Origin: Coraliomargarita algicola
Lineage (GTDB): Bacteria > Verrucomicrobiota > Verrucomicrobiia > Opitutales > Coraliomargaritaceae
Assembly: GCF_033878955.1 (NCBI RefSeq)
Contig: NZ_CP138858.1
Coordinates: forward strand, 1,922,001-1,986,000
DNA length: 64,000 nt
Direction: 5' to 3'
Shown: piece by piece, positions 13,101-19,625 of the stretch
Layout: every line of letters begins with the position of its first letter
How positions within the stretch are numbered: position 1 is the stretch's first letter
Translations under genes and position numbers: made by a program
Notes under the pieces: model-generated
Told to the model about the DNA's origin: nothing
What the model saw: the letters and a program-made list of their open reading frames with translations, nothing else
Databases searched by the model: none

Positions 13101-15487
13101 CCTCCGACGTGTTGAGTGTATCGCACAGCAGTTCGAGGGTAACTACCAGTCACGATCAGAACTTCGCCAGATGCGTAAAACTCCTGAAGTGGGATGAACG
13201 AGCCAAAACTTCCCAACCCGTTATGATTCCCCGTGATAATATTTTGGTAATGATAAGAACTGTTATAGGATGCGCTACTCGCGCTCCAGCCAGCGTAAAT
13301 CCAACCGTCGGATGCCGCGAGCCCTGTCCCATAGCCGCCACCAGCCAGCGCGGTGGTGTCGATTCCGGGAATGGCATCGGGCGTTTGCTTGAAACTTCCG
13401 CCTGCTGAGTTCACCCAATAAACGGCCCCCATATCGACGACCCCGTTATGATCATGGGAAGGGGCTGCGACGTAAAATTGCCCCCCATCGGCCGCAAGAT
13501 GTGTCCCAAAACTGGTATCATTCGCTTGAGGATTCAGAAAGGTCGCCGTCAGGTTGCTCGATCCATTGGTCCAACCGCTGCCCTCAGTATAGATATGCAG
13601 GGCACCTTGCCCGCCTAAGCCGTTACTTTGTAAACTCATCACCCCAACAATGCCATTCGTCAGAGCCACCTGAGTCCCGAAATCAATGGCGTTGGAGCCG
13701 GCAGCAGTCAAACGAGCCGCAATGCTACCATTTTCATAAACATAAGCCGCCTGGGAGCCCGGAGCCCCGACCAGGAGTGTCGTGCCCTCCAGATCGACCG
13801 CGCTGCCGAAATTAGCCCCGCCGTCGCGATCTGTGGGGTAGCCTCCTTCGTCGGACTCCACGATCCGTTGAAACTCCGAAAATGAATCGGTGACCGTGCC
13901 GATCGTGATGTTCTTCGGATCGAGCAGCCATTGCCCGTTCGCGCCATAAGCAGCACGGGCACTGGCATCGACGGTGCCATCGACACCGAGACCTTCAAGC
14001 CCGGACGTTTCGACCAGGCCGCCATCGCCACCATTCATACCACCACGCGCAAAGATCGATCCGGCAAATTGAGTGACGCCGTCCGACCAGGCGACGACTG
14101 TGCCGCCCTTGCCCAAGGTGCCTGCATCAGCGCTCAGCACGGAGCCAGTGCCGATGTATGTGCTCTGCGAATTACTCACCTCCAGCAGCGCCTCCGCCGC
14201 ATCCCAAATCGAAGCGCCCTGGTAGCCCCCGCCGACATAGATCTGGCCACCGAGTGGCCCGCCGTTGGCAGAGACTTGCGCTCCGAGCAGCGAAACATTC
14301 TCTCCCCAAAGACTGACTTGCCCGCCTTCCAGCTGACCGTTGGCTTTGACCGTTCCGGATAAAATCATGCGCCCGTCACCCGCATCGATGGCAATTGCGC
14401 CGCCATTGGCCGAACCGCTCGCATCCATCAGTCCGCCCGAAGTGATGAGCACCTCGTCATTGGCCTCGATCGTCAATGTGCCGCCGTCCCCATTCGTTCC
14501 AAGCGCCCGCATGGTGGTATCGCTAATAATCGTATCAGTCGTGATCCGAATCGTGCCGCCTTGCTCGCCGGAAACGTCCTGCACGCCGCCGTAGTTGTGC
14601 ACCAGCGCCGCATCGATTTCGATCTGGCCGCCGCTGCCACCATTCTCGGCGACGATACTACCGCTACTCTCGACCAGCCCATTTTCGGCAACGAGGATCA
14701 CGCGGCCGCCTTCGTTGCGGACACCCGTCGCGTGGATCAGGCCCTCGTTATTACCTGCAAGGGCATAAATATTGCCATTGTGCGTGCGCAACTCGGCGAC
14801 CATCGCTTCGATACGCCCCTCATTGGTCACATCGTTGCCGCGCTCGCCGAGGCTCACACCGTAGGCGCCGTAGAGCCAACTGGCATCGGTCAATACATCG
14901 ATCCGCGTGCCCGCCGTCAAGGCGACGCGTCCATTGGCGGCTTCGATCACACCTGAATTTTTCACCGTGTAACCCGCCAGCAAGACGTTGCCGCCAGTGG
15001 AGGAAATCTGCCCCAAGTTAGTCACTTCAAAAGGGCTGTTGCCAAACAGTGTAAAGTTGCCCCCGTTCAGGAAATCCTCATTGGCCATTTCCAATGTCGA
15101 GGCCACGAAGTCGCCCCCCGTCAGCACCTGACCGTCCGCTCCGATGATGATGCCGTTCGGATTTAACAGGTAGAGACTGCCCGTCGCGCTCAGCGTGCCA
15201 TGAATCGACGAGGCCCCCAATCCAGTGACCCGATTCAGCGTGGCGCCGCTACCGTTATTGAAATGCACTCCATAGCCGCTGCCGACATTAAACGAATCCC
15301 AATCGGCGATACCATACTGCCCGCTCTGGTGGATCTGCATATTTTGCCCCGACTGCTGCACCGTTAAGTCGCCATGCACCACGGTCAGCCCGCCTGGCAA
15401 ATTCCCCGCCAACGCCATATGACCCGATAAAAAGCAAACCACACCTAGACGGAAGGCCGTTTGGATTTGAGCGAGTGGCGGCGACAT
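4154..15487 (-). CDS. giant TpsA exoprotein (TPS domain, propeller-like repeats, 15 YDG repeats, coiled-coil tail)
   Basis: This 3777-residue secreted protein is predicted to be exported by the neighbouring TpsB. In order it has: a signal peptide (about 1-27, cleavage near ALAG); a filamentous-hemagglutinin-type TPS domain with the diagnostic NPNGI at 109-113; a glycine-rich beta-helix to about 515; FG-GAP/integrin-like repeats (about 530-1280, units such as FGSAVDLEGTTLLVG); an MBG-like segment (about 1490-1680) containing TKTYGEANP; fifteen YDG-type repeats of 85-93 residues (about 1680-2995); and a 780-residue tail with long heptad-rich coiled coils near 3100-3360 and the last 130 residues. 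It is likely a surface adhesin or a released exoprotein. No protease, nuclease or toxin motif is visible. Confidence 0.92.
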   Translation of the reverse strand: MSPPLAQIQTAFRLGVVCFLSGHMALAGNLPGGLTVVHGDLTVQQSGQNMQIHQSGQYGIADWDSFNVGSGYGVHFNNGSGATLNRVTGLGASSIHGTLSATGSLYLLNPNGIIIGADGQVLTGGDFVASTLEMANEDFLNGGNFTLFGNSPFEVTNLGQISSTGGNVLLAGYTVKNSGVIEAANGRVALTAGTRIDVLTDASWLYGAYGVSLGERGNDVTNEGRIEAMVAELRTHNGNIYALAGNNEGLIHATGVRNEGGRVILVAENGLVESSGSIVAENGGSGGQIEIDAALVHNYGGVQDVSGEQGGTIRITTDTIISDTTMRALGTNGDGGTLTIEANDEVLITSGGLMDASGSANGGAIAIDAGDGRMILSGTVKANGQLEGGQVSLWGENVSLLGAQVSANGGPLGGQIYVGGGYQGASIWDAAEALLEVSNSQSTYIGTGSVLSADAGTLGKGGTVVAWSDGVTQFAGSIFARGGMNGGDGGLVETSGLEGLGVDGTVDASARAAYGANGQWLLDPKNITIGTVTDSFSEFQRIVESDEGGYPTDRDGGANFGSAVDLEGTTLLVGAPGSQAAYVYENGSIAARLTAAGSNAIDFGTQVALTNGIVGVMSLQSNGLGGQGALHIYTEGSGWTNGSSNLTATFLNPQANDTSFGTHLAADGGQFYVAAPSHDHNGVVDMGAVYWVNSAGGSFKQTPDAIPGIDTTALAGGGYGTGLAASDGWIYAGWSASSASYNSSYHYQNIITGNHNGLGSFGSFIPLQEFYASGEVLIVTGSYPRTAVRYTQHVGGPNNTLSFGNGSGTIQSLDVEGDRIIVGQGNYLNTTTGQTLNRVSVTDLGGGQIYEVFDASSTFGQSVAISGDFAAVGDPNGSPTGSTSQAGTGSVRLLESLNSWGTGGTVLVGNPIGPAAVETGSTFGTDVAVDGNTIAIADSGLGNVLYQDNYGYVYIYENDALAAVVESNMSSTSNFGSRIDLSGDTLAVLNYRSSDFINNSTVPLAHIFERGSAWMNGTANRTAWIARDALGDFSDIAVSGHALSVIARDYDGSTDLLVWENTVGDWQTTINGGPSYSFETRPMGAGDYNNRIQMDGDTIAVYSPQSSYNLSASEHFDPLVVFENTANDWSQTPVRTELMPSVLSDVSFGSVFDLSGDTIVVGSDTGGTNTESVYVFERTSDWASATAPTARLTDTRISGWGGRVAVDDDTVVVYGTGGSGAFSFFERQSGWQDGAVNLVSTFTPNISIRGVEIDLSDDTLVVPMLTSAEFNRQALLVKGPFDYTGLNTFSNRPGDSIGIAAAALTQSLSLGTDITLQANNDITINEALLTDNPDGDGGSLSLNAGRNILVNASINTDNGDLTLIANDARANSSYRDAGDSAVVIGRDALNQSVKLTLGTGDLLISAGDSFENRSGSASPFIFDATTPGSFLVYANTPDHTGAPDAGNLLADLSTTGRDFVQYNTSFDVNDPRPSGMPAGSGFVYSVQPTVVVNLGNDTIIYGDTLTANLTLDSATLVGNAIDLATFGITEGALTNLVDFGLAASVPTSAGGFANAGIYTGGLTATAKSTVNSGSLYGLAVTTGAPGDLTVNKATLNVRPDDFTKTYGEANPVFTIDYTGFVTGDSISDLDTPMTVATAAVERSNVGGYALTATGGFDHNYLFNPTGTGLLTITARDLLLSGLMGVDRIYDATTNALFTGTASINALTGDDVAVVGGLTATAAFADKNVADDKAMSFSGFSLSGTSAGNYNLVLPTDVTANVTPATLELEGITAADKTYDRTIAATLEGTAAVTALGSDVVALSGTAVGSYADKNVGADKAVSVSGLSLTGSDAFNYVLAAGTNLVAEIFQLDLDLTGLIAESRVYDTTTDATLSGTAKVSPISGDNVDLTGSAVGRFDNKNVGTAKAVSVSGVSLTGGDAGNYNLVLPTNLTADVTPAELVVTGVTAVDRIYDATTDVTLLGTASVSPIGADEVIIQDVGTAEFANKNVQNDKLVAVSGFTLGGADAGNYQVQQPAGLTADITPRPITITGLTPDDKIYDATTAATGTGTAIFGGILGGDTVVIDGSGFDYVFADKNVGGAKSFIISGITLSGADAFNYTADSAVGFVADITPATLTVTGVIAADRIYNGDTSVDLAGGSLDGILLSDNVTIDSSSARGELADKHAGVDRAVTAQGYTASGSDAGNYLVAQPTGLTATISKASLQIVGLNGDKIYDQTVNAPLTHNGLDAVIGSDVVSIDDSAVSATYADKNAGANKPITISGLFGLGGVDALNYDLSQPMGLLGEIARRGITVSGLTIADKIYDGTTIGEISGTGTFGGAIAGDDLAVDVGNIDVTFADKNAGENKAIALSGVTLSGADADNYTAATPVGITATIFKKDLTVDGLAAQDKVYDRTDVATISGNGSLQGIIGTDSVMLDESSRSGAFDDKNVGIEKTVRVNGLSLSSTDALNYNLLAPTLLASITPANVGISGLSGVDRIYDTTMTAEIAGTGNLEFGSLAGVFDASEDVSLTGDLSGLFANKNAELNKPLTLVGASLAGADAGNYTLVLPTDLTADVTPANLAITGTQISNKVYDATDTATITNSGSVSALSGDTVLLGGSLAATFDNKNVGEDKPVAITGYTLSGADAANYNLITPTTLTASISQAVLTLFGVTANDKTYDGSNVAPLSGTLQITPLGTDQVTIAGAPSATFADKNVGENREVMIAGLSLSGVDAGNYSFVLPSLFADIIPRVLSVSGIGALSRIYDGTTVAELTGTASLGNTVAGDDIAFDLDRIAGHFENKHAASDKAVSLSGYGLTGVDADNYTQSLPFDLTADVTPKQVNILGVDAVDREYDATLDVALTGGSLDGVLLNDAVSLNTSNAQGIMATKDAGVDKDVTASGYALTGADASNYSVLQPDYVTVTIARKILDIFGIEIADKFFDGTTAGTVSGGTLDGFIPGDAVDLVTTNAAAEFLDPDVATDKPVTVSGFELSGTDADNYQIDPDLQATGSILPLLEEIVDVVPAEVLRAQAAEARAAQQAELHQLAEAAASKITPVDYQALTSSLTAGLPVPSINPAIRRLDPRDPEVANYLAAAETAQAAYANYEGYAIGLRAATREFKELAQNLKVAQSDAAVANAMSATLREQLAGTDEAISQLEENLRMVEVAKQSIAGLKDKIAEATRLGRGAEVAQYQAMLAESEAVLSKELELKAALKKMLAEKGEAEARLAENQAKIERAQTLQAQYDEAEASILSLQTATASAKAQANEALASLEAARAEGEQIARQKLENREENLASLKAELVDYQEVVKSKYEGMSVADFRRQTEVELSTQQLDKLDAENAKFDTQVAEWNALNEEQNQRVAELDKLKQANDRMFSVASSQENALNKMQLSSEDIASMDMTTLNIPDRDLLPSTSAPIRDLASAADRLDAAMDALGAVTGLFGPERDIRGALADQLDNSGTTQRGLADIDQPIAFDEVADVAIKSEMQRYGILPRFSNPALASLPVTQQLELQEAMQTMANAKQALIEQGMDPNLAAQEAMDDTSMQLVTMALFEKYDKYGIGDIPGVQAFVGEALGELAVQYGIDPGGMAANLANGDFGALLGSPDDAVDAMADQYIKLMTNPAEFGVETVSNVGKVLEAGFSGAINAYTGGGGGEDAAAEQARLAQVRKDQLLELGGALVGLEKDRQAAVQARDAQLETVRSVLVAERRKDETQAELAMTLSPSEIERQRSAALNEMTLDLYMEAAIDQEAARAEAINDSKAEQIAQYEESIQHEKAKLVAFSETGVGG
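6500..10455 (-). repeat. fifteen tandem YDG-domain coding repeats inside tpsA
   Basis: Units of about 255-280 bp each encode a DKIYDATT-like start, a FADKNVG-like middle, SGADAxNY and a closing ADITP motif. The copies are clearly related in protein but diverged in DNA, so they look old rather than freshly amplified. They form the stalk-like central part of the exoprotein. The last copy (near 6500-6780) is the most divergent, with KFFDGTT and DPDVATDK in place of the usual motifs. Confidence 0.85.
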
Positions 15488-15827
15488 AAGACAGGGGCGA
15501 TCGAGTGCTTCATAGTTCGAAAGATCGGTAGGCGAGCGCTACCAGCAACTCGTCAAGGGATAAAGGGGTATTTACAAATTATTAACTAATAGCTAATTCG
15601 TACTGACTCCAGCAGCTATTGTAAAGGTATCTTGTGCACCGACGAAGGATTAACTAGTTACACCCAATAAAGAGCACTCAATACTGGGTGCACAGCAACT
15701 TCCGCTGCCATACTTTCGACAAGCATTATGAAAAAGTTTAACAATGATTTCCGCTGCTTAGAGGTTGCAGAATGGACAAAACTCCCCAACAACTACTAAG
15801 CAATTCTACCCACTGTCCATTAGTAAT
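15488..15827. promoter_or_regulatory. divergent intergenic region between tpsA and the outer-membrane barrel gene
   Basis: About 340 bp, AT-rich in the middle, must hold the promoters of both divergent units. Visible structure is limited. GGTAG/CTACC arms form a small hairpin (about 15521-15537) just upstream of tpsA. CACCCA and TGGGTG arms lie about 18 bp apart near 15661-15690. I found no clear -10/-35 pair and no c-di-GMP or other riboswitch signature. Confidence 0.4.
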
Positions 15828-16964
15828 GTGAATCACCTAAAATACCACTACCTACTGTGCCTTTACCTAGCCGCCGGTCTGTCTGCCTTCGGTCAATCGC
15901 CACCAGTCGACCTGATCGATTTGAGCCTGGGAGACCTACTGAACGCTAAAATCATCCGCTCTCAATCCAATCAGATGACGCCAGCATCGCTGGATGCTAG
16001 CAGTGTTGCCTCTGCACCTGGCCATTTTGAATCGAATCGCTTCCACTTCAGTCTCAGCTATATCGATGTCAAATTCGAGACATACAAAGATGGCAGCGAC
16101 GATTTGTCGACCAGTGACGTACTCTGGTCGGGAGCTGGATCGGGCGAAGTTCGTACAGATGACAACTTCCCGGTCGTGCCGACCAAAATCTACCAACAGG
16201 CCATGCAGTTTAAAGGTGCCTACGACATTTCCGAGGAGTTTAGCTTCAGTCTTAGTATTCCTTTCATCAGACAGGAAACAGAGCATATCAGCAGTGTGCC
16301 CGGCTTTAGCGACTTCATTATCGTAAGTGAAGGCCTAGGCGACATCGAAGCAGCCATATCATGGTTAACATGGTCGAATCATCACAACAGCTTACTCTTT
16401 AGCTTAGGCTTGAGTATACCCACCGGATCTATCGACGAGAAAGGACGCACCCCGCGTGATGCGACTCAGGACACTCAACTGCCATACACGATGCAACTGG
16501 GCTCAGGCACCTACGACATCAAACCCTCAATTGCATATACGGGTAAAACTGGCGCGTGGAACTACGGAGCGGGCTTGAATCTAACCCTACGCACAGCTGA
16601 AAACTCACGTGATTATCGCCTCGGCAATGTGTATCAAGGTAGTATTTGGACACGTTACGAACTTGCCGAATGGATCCAGCCATCCTTCCGCATCAATGGC
16701 ATTGTCTGGGATCGTATCAGTGGGCAAGATGATGAGATCACCGTGCCCGGCGCCTTCCCCTACCCCGCCGCAGTCACCAACCCGGACTACTTCGGTGGCA
16801 CTAAACTCTTGGCGCAGTTCGGATTACGCTTACGAGACCCCAATGGCTGGCTCAAAAACTCTTTTCTAGAGCTCGAAGCGGGTGCCCCCTTCTATCAGAA
16901 ACTAAATGGCCCACAGCCATCAGAAAACTGGCGTTTCTCAGCAAGCCTAGTGCTTAACTTTTGA
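15828..16964 (+). CDS. outer-membrane beta-barrel protein with a TonB-receptor-like N-terminal motif
   Basis: After a signal peptide (LKYHYLLCLYLAAGLSAFGQ) the mature protein begins with DLIDLSLGDLLNAKI, a motif often seen at the N-terminus of TonB-dependent receptors, but no plug domain follows. The rest is alternating beta-strand sequence ending in ASLVLNF, and recalls MetA-pathway (phenol-degradation type) transporter barrels. The longest frame starts at a TTG at 15765; GTG at 15828 is chosen because it places the signal peptide at the N-terminus, though neither has a convincing Shine-Dalgarno. It is the first gene of an operon with a YfiR-like protein and a hybrid kinase, separated by 3 and 6 bp. 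Substrate unknown. Confidence 0.7.
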   Translation: MNHLKYHYLLCLYLAAGLSAFGQSPPVDLIDLSLGDLLNAKIIRSQSNQMTPASLDASSVASAPGHFESNRFHFSLSYIDVKFETYKDGSDDLSTSDVLWSGAGSGEVRTDDNFPVVPTKIYQQAMQFKGAYDISEEFSFSLSIPFIRQETEHISSVPGFSDFIIVSEGLGDIEAAISWLTWSNHHNSLLFSLGLSIPTGSIDEKGRTPRDATQDTQLPYTMQLGSGTYDIKPSIAYTGKTGAWNYGAGLNLTLRTAENSRDYRLGNVYQGSIWTRYELAEWIQPSFRINGIVWDRISGQDDEITVPGAFPYPAAVTNPDYFGGTKLLAQFGLRLRDPNGWLKNSFLELEAGAPFYQKLNGPQPSENWRFSASLVLNF

Positions 16965-16967
16965 AGG

Positions 16968-17519
16968 ATGTCAGCCAAGCAGCCCATAACAATCAGTCTG
17001 ATCTGTGCCATATACTTGGCCCTATCAACAAACGTGGGCACTGCGTCTAATGACAGAGCGATTATAGAGGAAAACGATGGTAAAGCACTGCTCATTTACA
17101 ATATTGCCAAGTTCACAGTATGGCCCTCCGAAGGAAGCAATCAGTCCGCTCCATTTATCTTTACTCTATGGAATGACCATGCACTCAGCGACGCATTCCG
17201 GAATATTGAAGGCCTACAGGCTCAAGGCCGTCCGATTCGAATCAATCACCATGAACAGGATCGCGCACCGATTGATTGCAAAGTCCTCGTGATACCCGGT
17301 CATCAGCTACAGGCATTCATACAGTCCAAAGAGCTGCTCCTCATAAGGCCAGTGCTCACAGTCACCACAGATACAAGCGTATTCGAAGCAGGTGCGATGG
17401 TGCTCATCGAAGTGCTGGACGACCATCTGTCTTTTTCGGTCAATCTGGCAGCCCTCAAAGCAAGCGGGCTCGAAATCAGCGGCAACCTGCTGCGCCATGC
17501 GAGAAAGGTGAACTTCTAA
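16968..17519 (+). CDS. YfiR-like (DUF4154) periplasmic regulator
   Basis: The protein has an N-terminal signal peptide and the hallmarks of YfiR/DUF4154: KALLIYNIAKFTVWP near residues 38-52, a central GAMVLIEVLDDHLSFSVNLAAL stretch (shown in two overlapping parts in the family) and a C-terminal SGNLLRHARKV. In Pseudomonas, YfiR is a periplasmic protein that represses the CHASE8-HAMP-GGDEF protein YfiN. Here the next gene, 6 bp away, has the same periplasmic/HAMP layout but a histidine kinase output, so this protein probably gates that kinase. An AAGG element precedes the ATG. The redox-active cysteine pairs of Pseudomonas YfiR are not evident; only one Cys is seen after the signal peptide. 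Confidence 0.8.
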   Translation: MSAKQPITISLICAIYLALSTNVGTASNDRAIIEENDGKALLIYNIAKFTVWPSEGSNQSAPFIFTLWNDHALSDAFRNIEGLQAQGRPIRINHHEQDRAPIDCKVLVIPGHQLQAFIQSKELLLIRPVLTVTTDTSVFEAGAMVLIEVLDDHLSFSVNLAALKASGLEISGNLLRHARKVNF

Positions 17520-17525
17520 CAGATC

Positions 17526-19583
17526 ATGCCCAAGCGCTTCTCACAACTTCCCGTAAGAAACAAGCTGACGCTGATCATTACCTGCGCCGCACTCTTCGCG
17601 GTGAGCTTGAGCGGCATGATTACGATCATCACACAAGCTCAAGCCGTGAACAATGGCTTGCAACGCGAAATCGAGACGACAACTGAACTTCTCGCTTCAA
17701 ACGTAGCCGCATCTCTTTACTTCAATTCGATATCTGAAGCCGAAAAAACACTGTCCGCACTTAGATTCAAAAAACATATAGAAGCGGCCGCTCTATATAC
17801 CAAAGAAGGTAAAATCTTTGCCGTATATACTCACGCAGACCATCACCACCGACACGACGTATTACCGTCCCCCGAAGAGCGCAGCCCCTTCTCCCCGTGC
17901 CTCGCGGTCAAACAAACCGTCTACTTGGACGGAGAAGCCATTGGCCATGTCACAGTCGTGGCATCCAGAAGCCCGGTATTATCCGCCATTCTCAAGTCTG
18001 CCACGATAGCAATACTCACGACGATTCTGAGCACCGCTTTAGCGATCACACTCGCGCTACGATATCTGCGCAGTGTGTCCGCGCCTGTTGAAGAACTCGC
18101 GAAGATTGCAGACGAAGTCTCTCAAACAGAAAACTACAGCCTGCGTTCGCAGTATAATAGCAAAGACGAGCTCGGACAATTGTCACAGGCATTCAATCAT
18201 ATGTTGGCGCGTATCCAAGAATCTGATGCGCGCCTGCGCCTGACCACTGACGAACTCTCCAAACGAGTAGAAGAGCTCAACAACGAAAAAGAAGAGCGAG
18301 CTCAGGCTCAGGATCGCGAACGACGCTTGCAGGAGCGACTGACAGAGGCGCAAAAGCTGAAATCCCAAAGCTTGCGTGAAGCTAAAGAAGCCGCCGAACA
18401 GGCAAGCCGCATTAAATCAGAATTTCTCGCCTCCATGAGTCATGAAATACGAACTCCCATGAACGGCGTGATCGGATTCGCTTCACTGCTGAGCGACACT
18501 GAAATGACTGAAGAACAGCAAGATTACGTCGAAGTCATAAACAATAGTGGCAATACACTCTTACGACTTTTGGATGACATATTGGACTTTTCAAAAATCG
18601 AAGCCGGGCGATTGGAAATCGAAAAACGTATCTTTAATATCCATGAACTCGTCAACGAAGTGATCAAACTGCTACATGCCAAATTGAGCAATAAGGCAGT
18701 TGAGATTATCATTAATATTGATGCACGCACCCCTAGTTTCGTGGAAACCGATCCAAACCGCATCCGGCAAATACTCCTCAATCTCATCGGAAATGCGATC
18801 AAATTCACGAATGAGGGCAGTATAGAAATCCGTATCTCATTTATAAGCTTCAACGAAAAAAGCAAACCGCACGGCTACATGGGCGTGCTTGAGTGCTCAG
18901 TCACAGACACCGGCATCGGCATCTCTGAACACGACCAAAAACGCCTGTTTGAAGTATTCACACAGGTAGACTCATCCGCCACCAGAAAATACGATGGCGT
19001 AGGCCTCGGCTTAGCGATCACCAAACGCTTATGTGAAATACTCGGCGGCTCCATCAAATTGAAAAGTGCGCCGGGTGTTGGCTCTACCTTTTACTTTTCC
19101 ATACCTGTATTTTCCTACACAGAATTTGAATCTACCACCCCATCGGAATCCCCAACTCCATCGACTAGCATATCGAAGGATCGCGACCTGAGAATACTGA
19201 TCGTCGAAGATAATCAAGTCAACGCACGGCTACTCGCGGCTATGCTGAGCAAAACAGCGGACTCCTGCGATATCGCATACACTTCGACTGAATGTATACA
19301 ATACATGAACCAGCGGCAGTATGATATCATCTTCATGGACTTGAACATGCCCGACATGGACGGGTTCGAACTGACCGCTCGTATTCGCGAGCAAGAATGT
19401 GATGCCGACCAAGCCAATACAGCTCGATCAATTATAATCGCAGTCACCGCCTGGGCCATGAAAGGCATGAAAGAACGTTGCATGGAGGCCGGAATGAATG
19501 GCTATTTATCCAAACCGGTCATTCGCGAAGAACTCACGGATTTAATTGAAAGACTTTGCAGCGAGAAGAGTCAAAACGGCTAA
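17526..19583 (+). CDS. hybrid sensor histidine kinase (CHASE8-like, HAMP, HisKA, HATPase, receiver)
   Basis: An inner-membrane kinase. One TM segment lies near residues 12-35; next come a periplasmic CHASE8-like domain (ASNVAASLYFNSISEAEKTL), a second TM near 150-180, HAMP, a coiled coil, and HisKA with phospho-accepting His306 in SHEIRTPMNGVIGF. The HATPase domain follows (N box NLIGNAIKFT, G boxes DTGIGI and GVGLGLAI). The C-terminal receiver has its acceptor Asp605 in FMDLNMPDMDG. No HPt domain, GGDEF domain or separate response regulator is nearby, so the output partner lies elsewhere. The YfiR-like gene upstream is the likely ligand-side regulator. Confidence 0.9.
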   Translation: MPKRFSQLPVRNKLTLIITCAALFAVSLSGMITIITQAQAVNNGLQREIETTTELLASNVAASLYFNSISEAEKTLSALRFKKHIEAAALYTKEGKIFAVYTHADHHHRHDVLPSPEERSPFSPCLAVKQTVYLDGEAIGHVTVVASRSPVLSAILKSATIAILTTILSTALAITLALRYLRSVSAPVEELAKIADEVSQTENYSLRSQYNSKDELGQLSQAFNHMLARIQESDARLRLTTDELSKRVEELNNEKEERAQAQDRERRLQERLTEAQKLKSQSLREAKEAAEQASRIKSEFLASMSHEIRTPMNGVIGFASLLSDTEMTEEQQDYVEVINNSGNTLLRLLDDILDFSKIEAGRLEIEKRIFNIHELVNEVIKLLHAKLSNKAVEIIINIDARTPSFVETDPNRIRQILLNLIGNAIKFTNEGSIEIRISFISFNEKSKPHGYMGVLECSVTDTGIGISEHDQKRLFEVFTQVDSSATRKYDGVGLGLAITKRLCEILGGSIKLKSAPGVGSTFYFSIPVFSYTEFESTTPSESPTPSTSISKDRDLRILIVEDNQVNARLLAAMLSKTADSCDIAYTSTECIQYMNQRQYDIIFMDLNMPDMDGFELTARIREQECDADQANTARSIIIAVTAWAMKGMKERCMEAGMNGYLSKPVIREELTDLIERLCSEKSQNG

Positions 19584-19625
19584 TTTCCTATACTTTGCGA
19601 GGCGCTTCACATAGCCTATCGCTCA

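Noticed and set aside
15488..15764. Possible c-di-GMP riboswitch ahead of tpsA or the barrel gene
   Set aside because: The GEMM signature sequences are not present on either strand.
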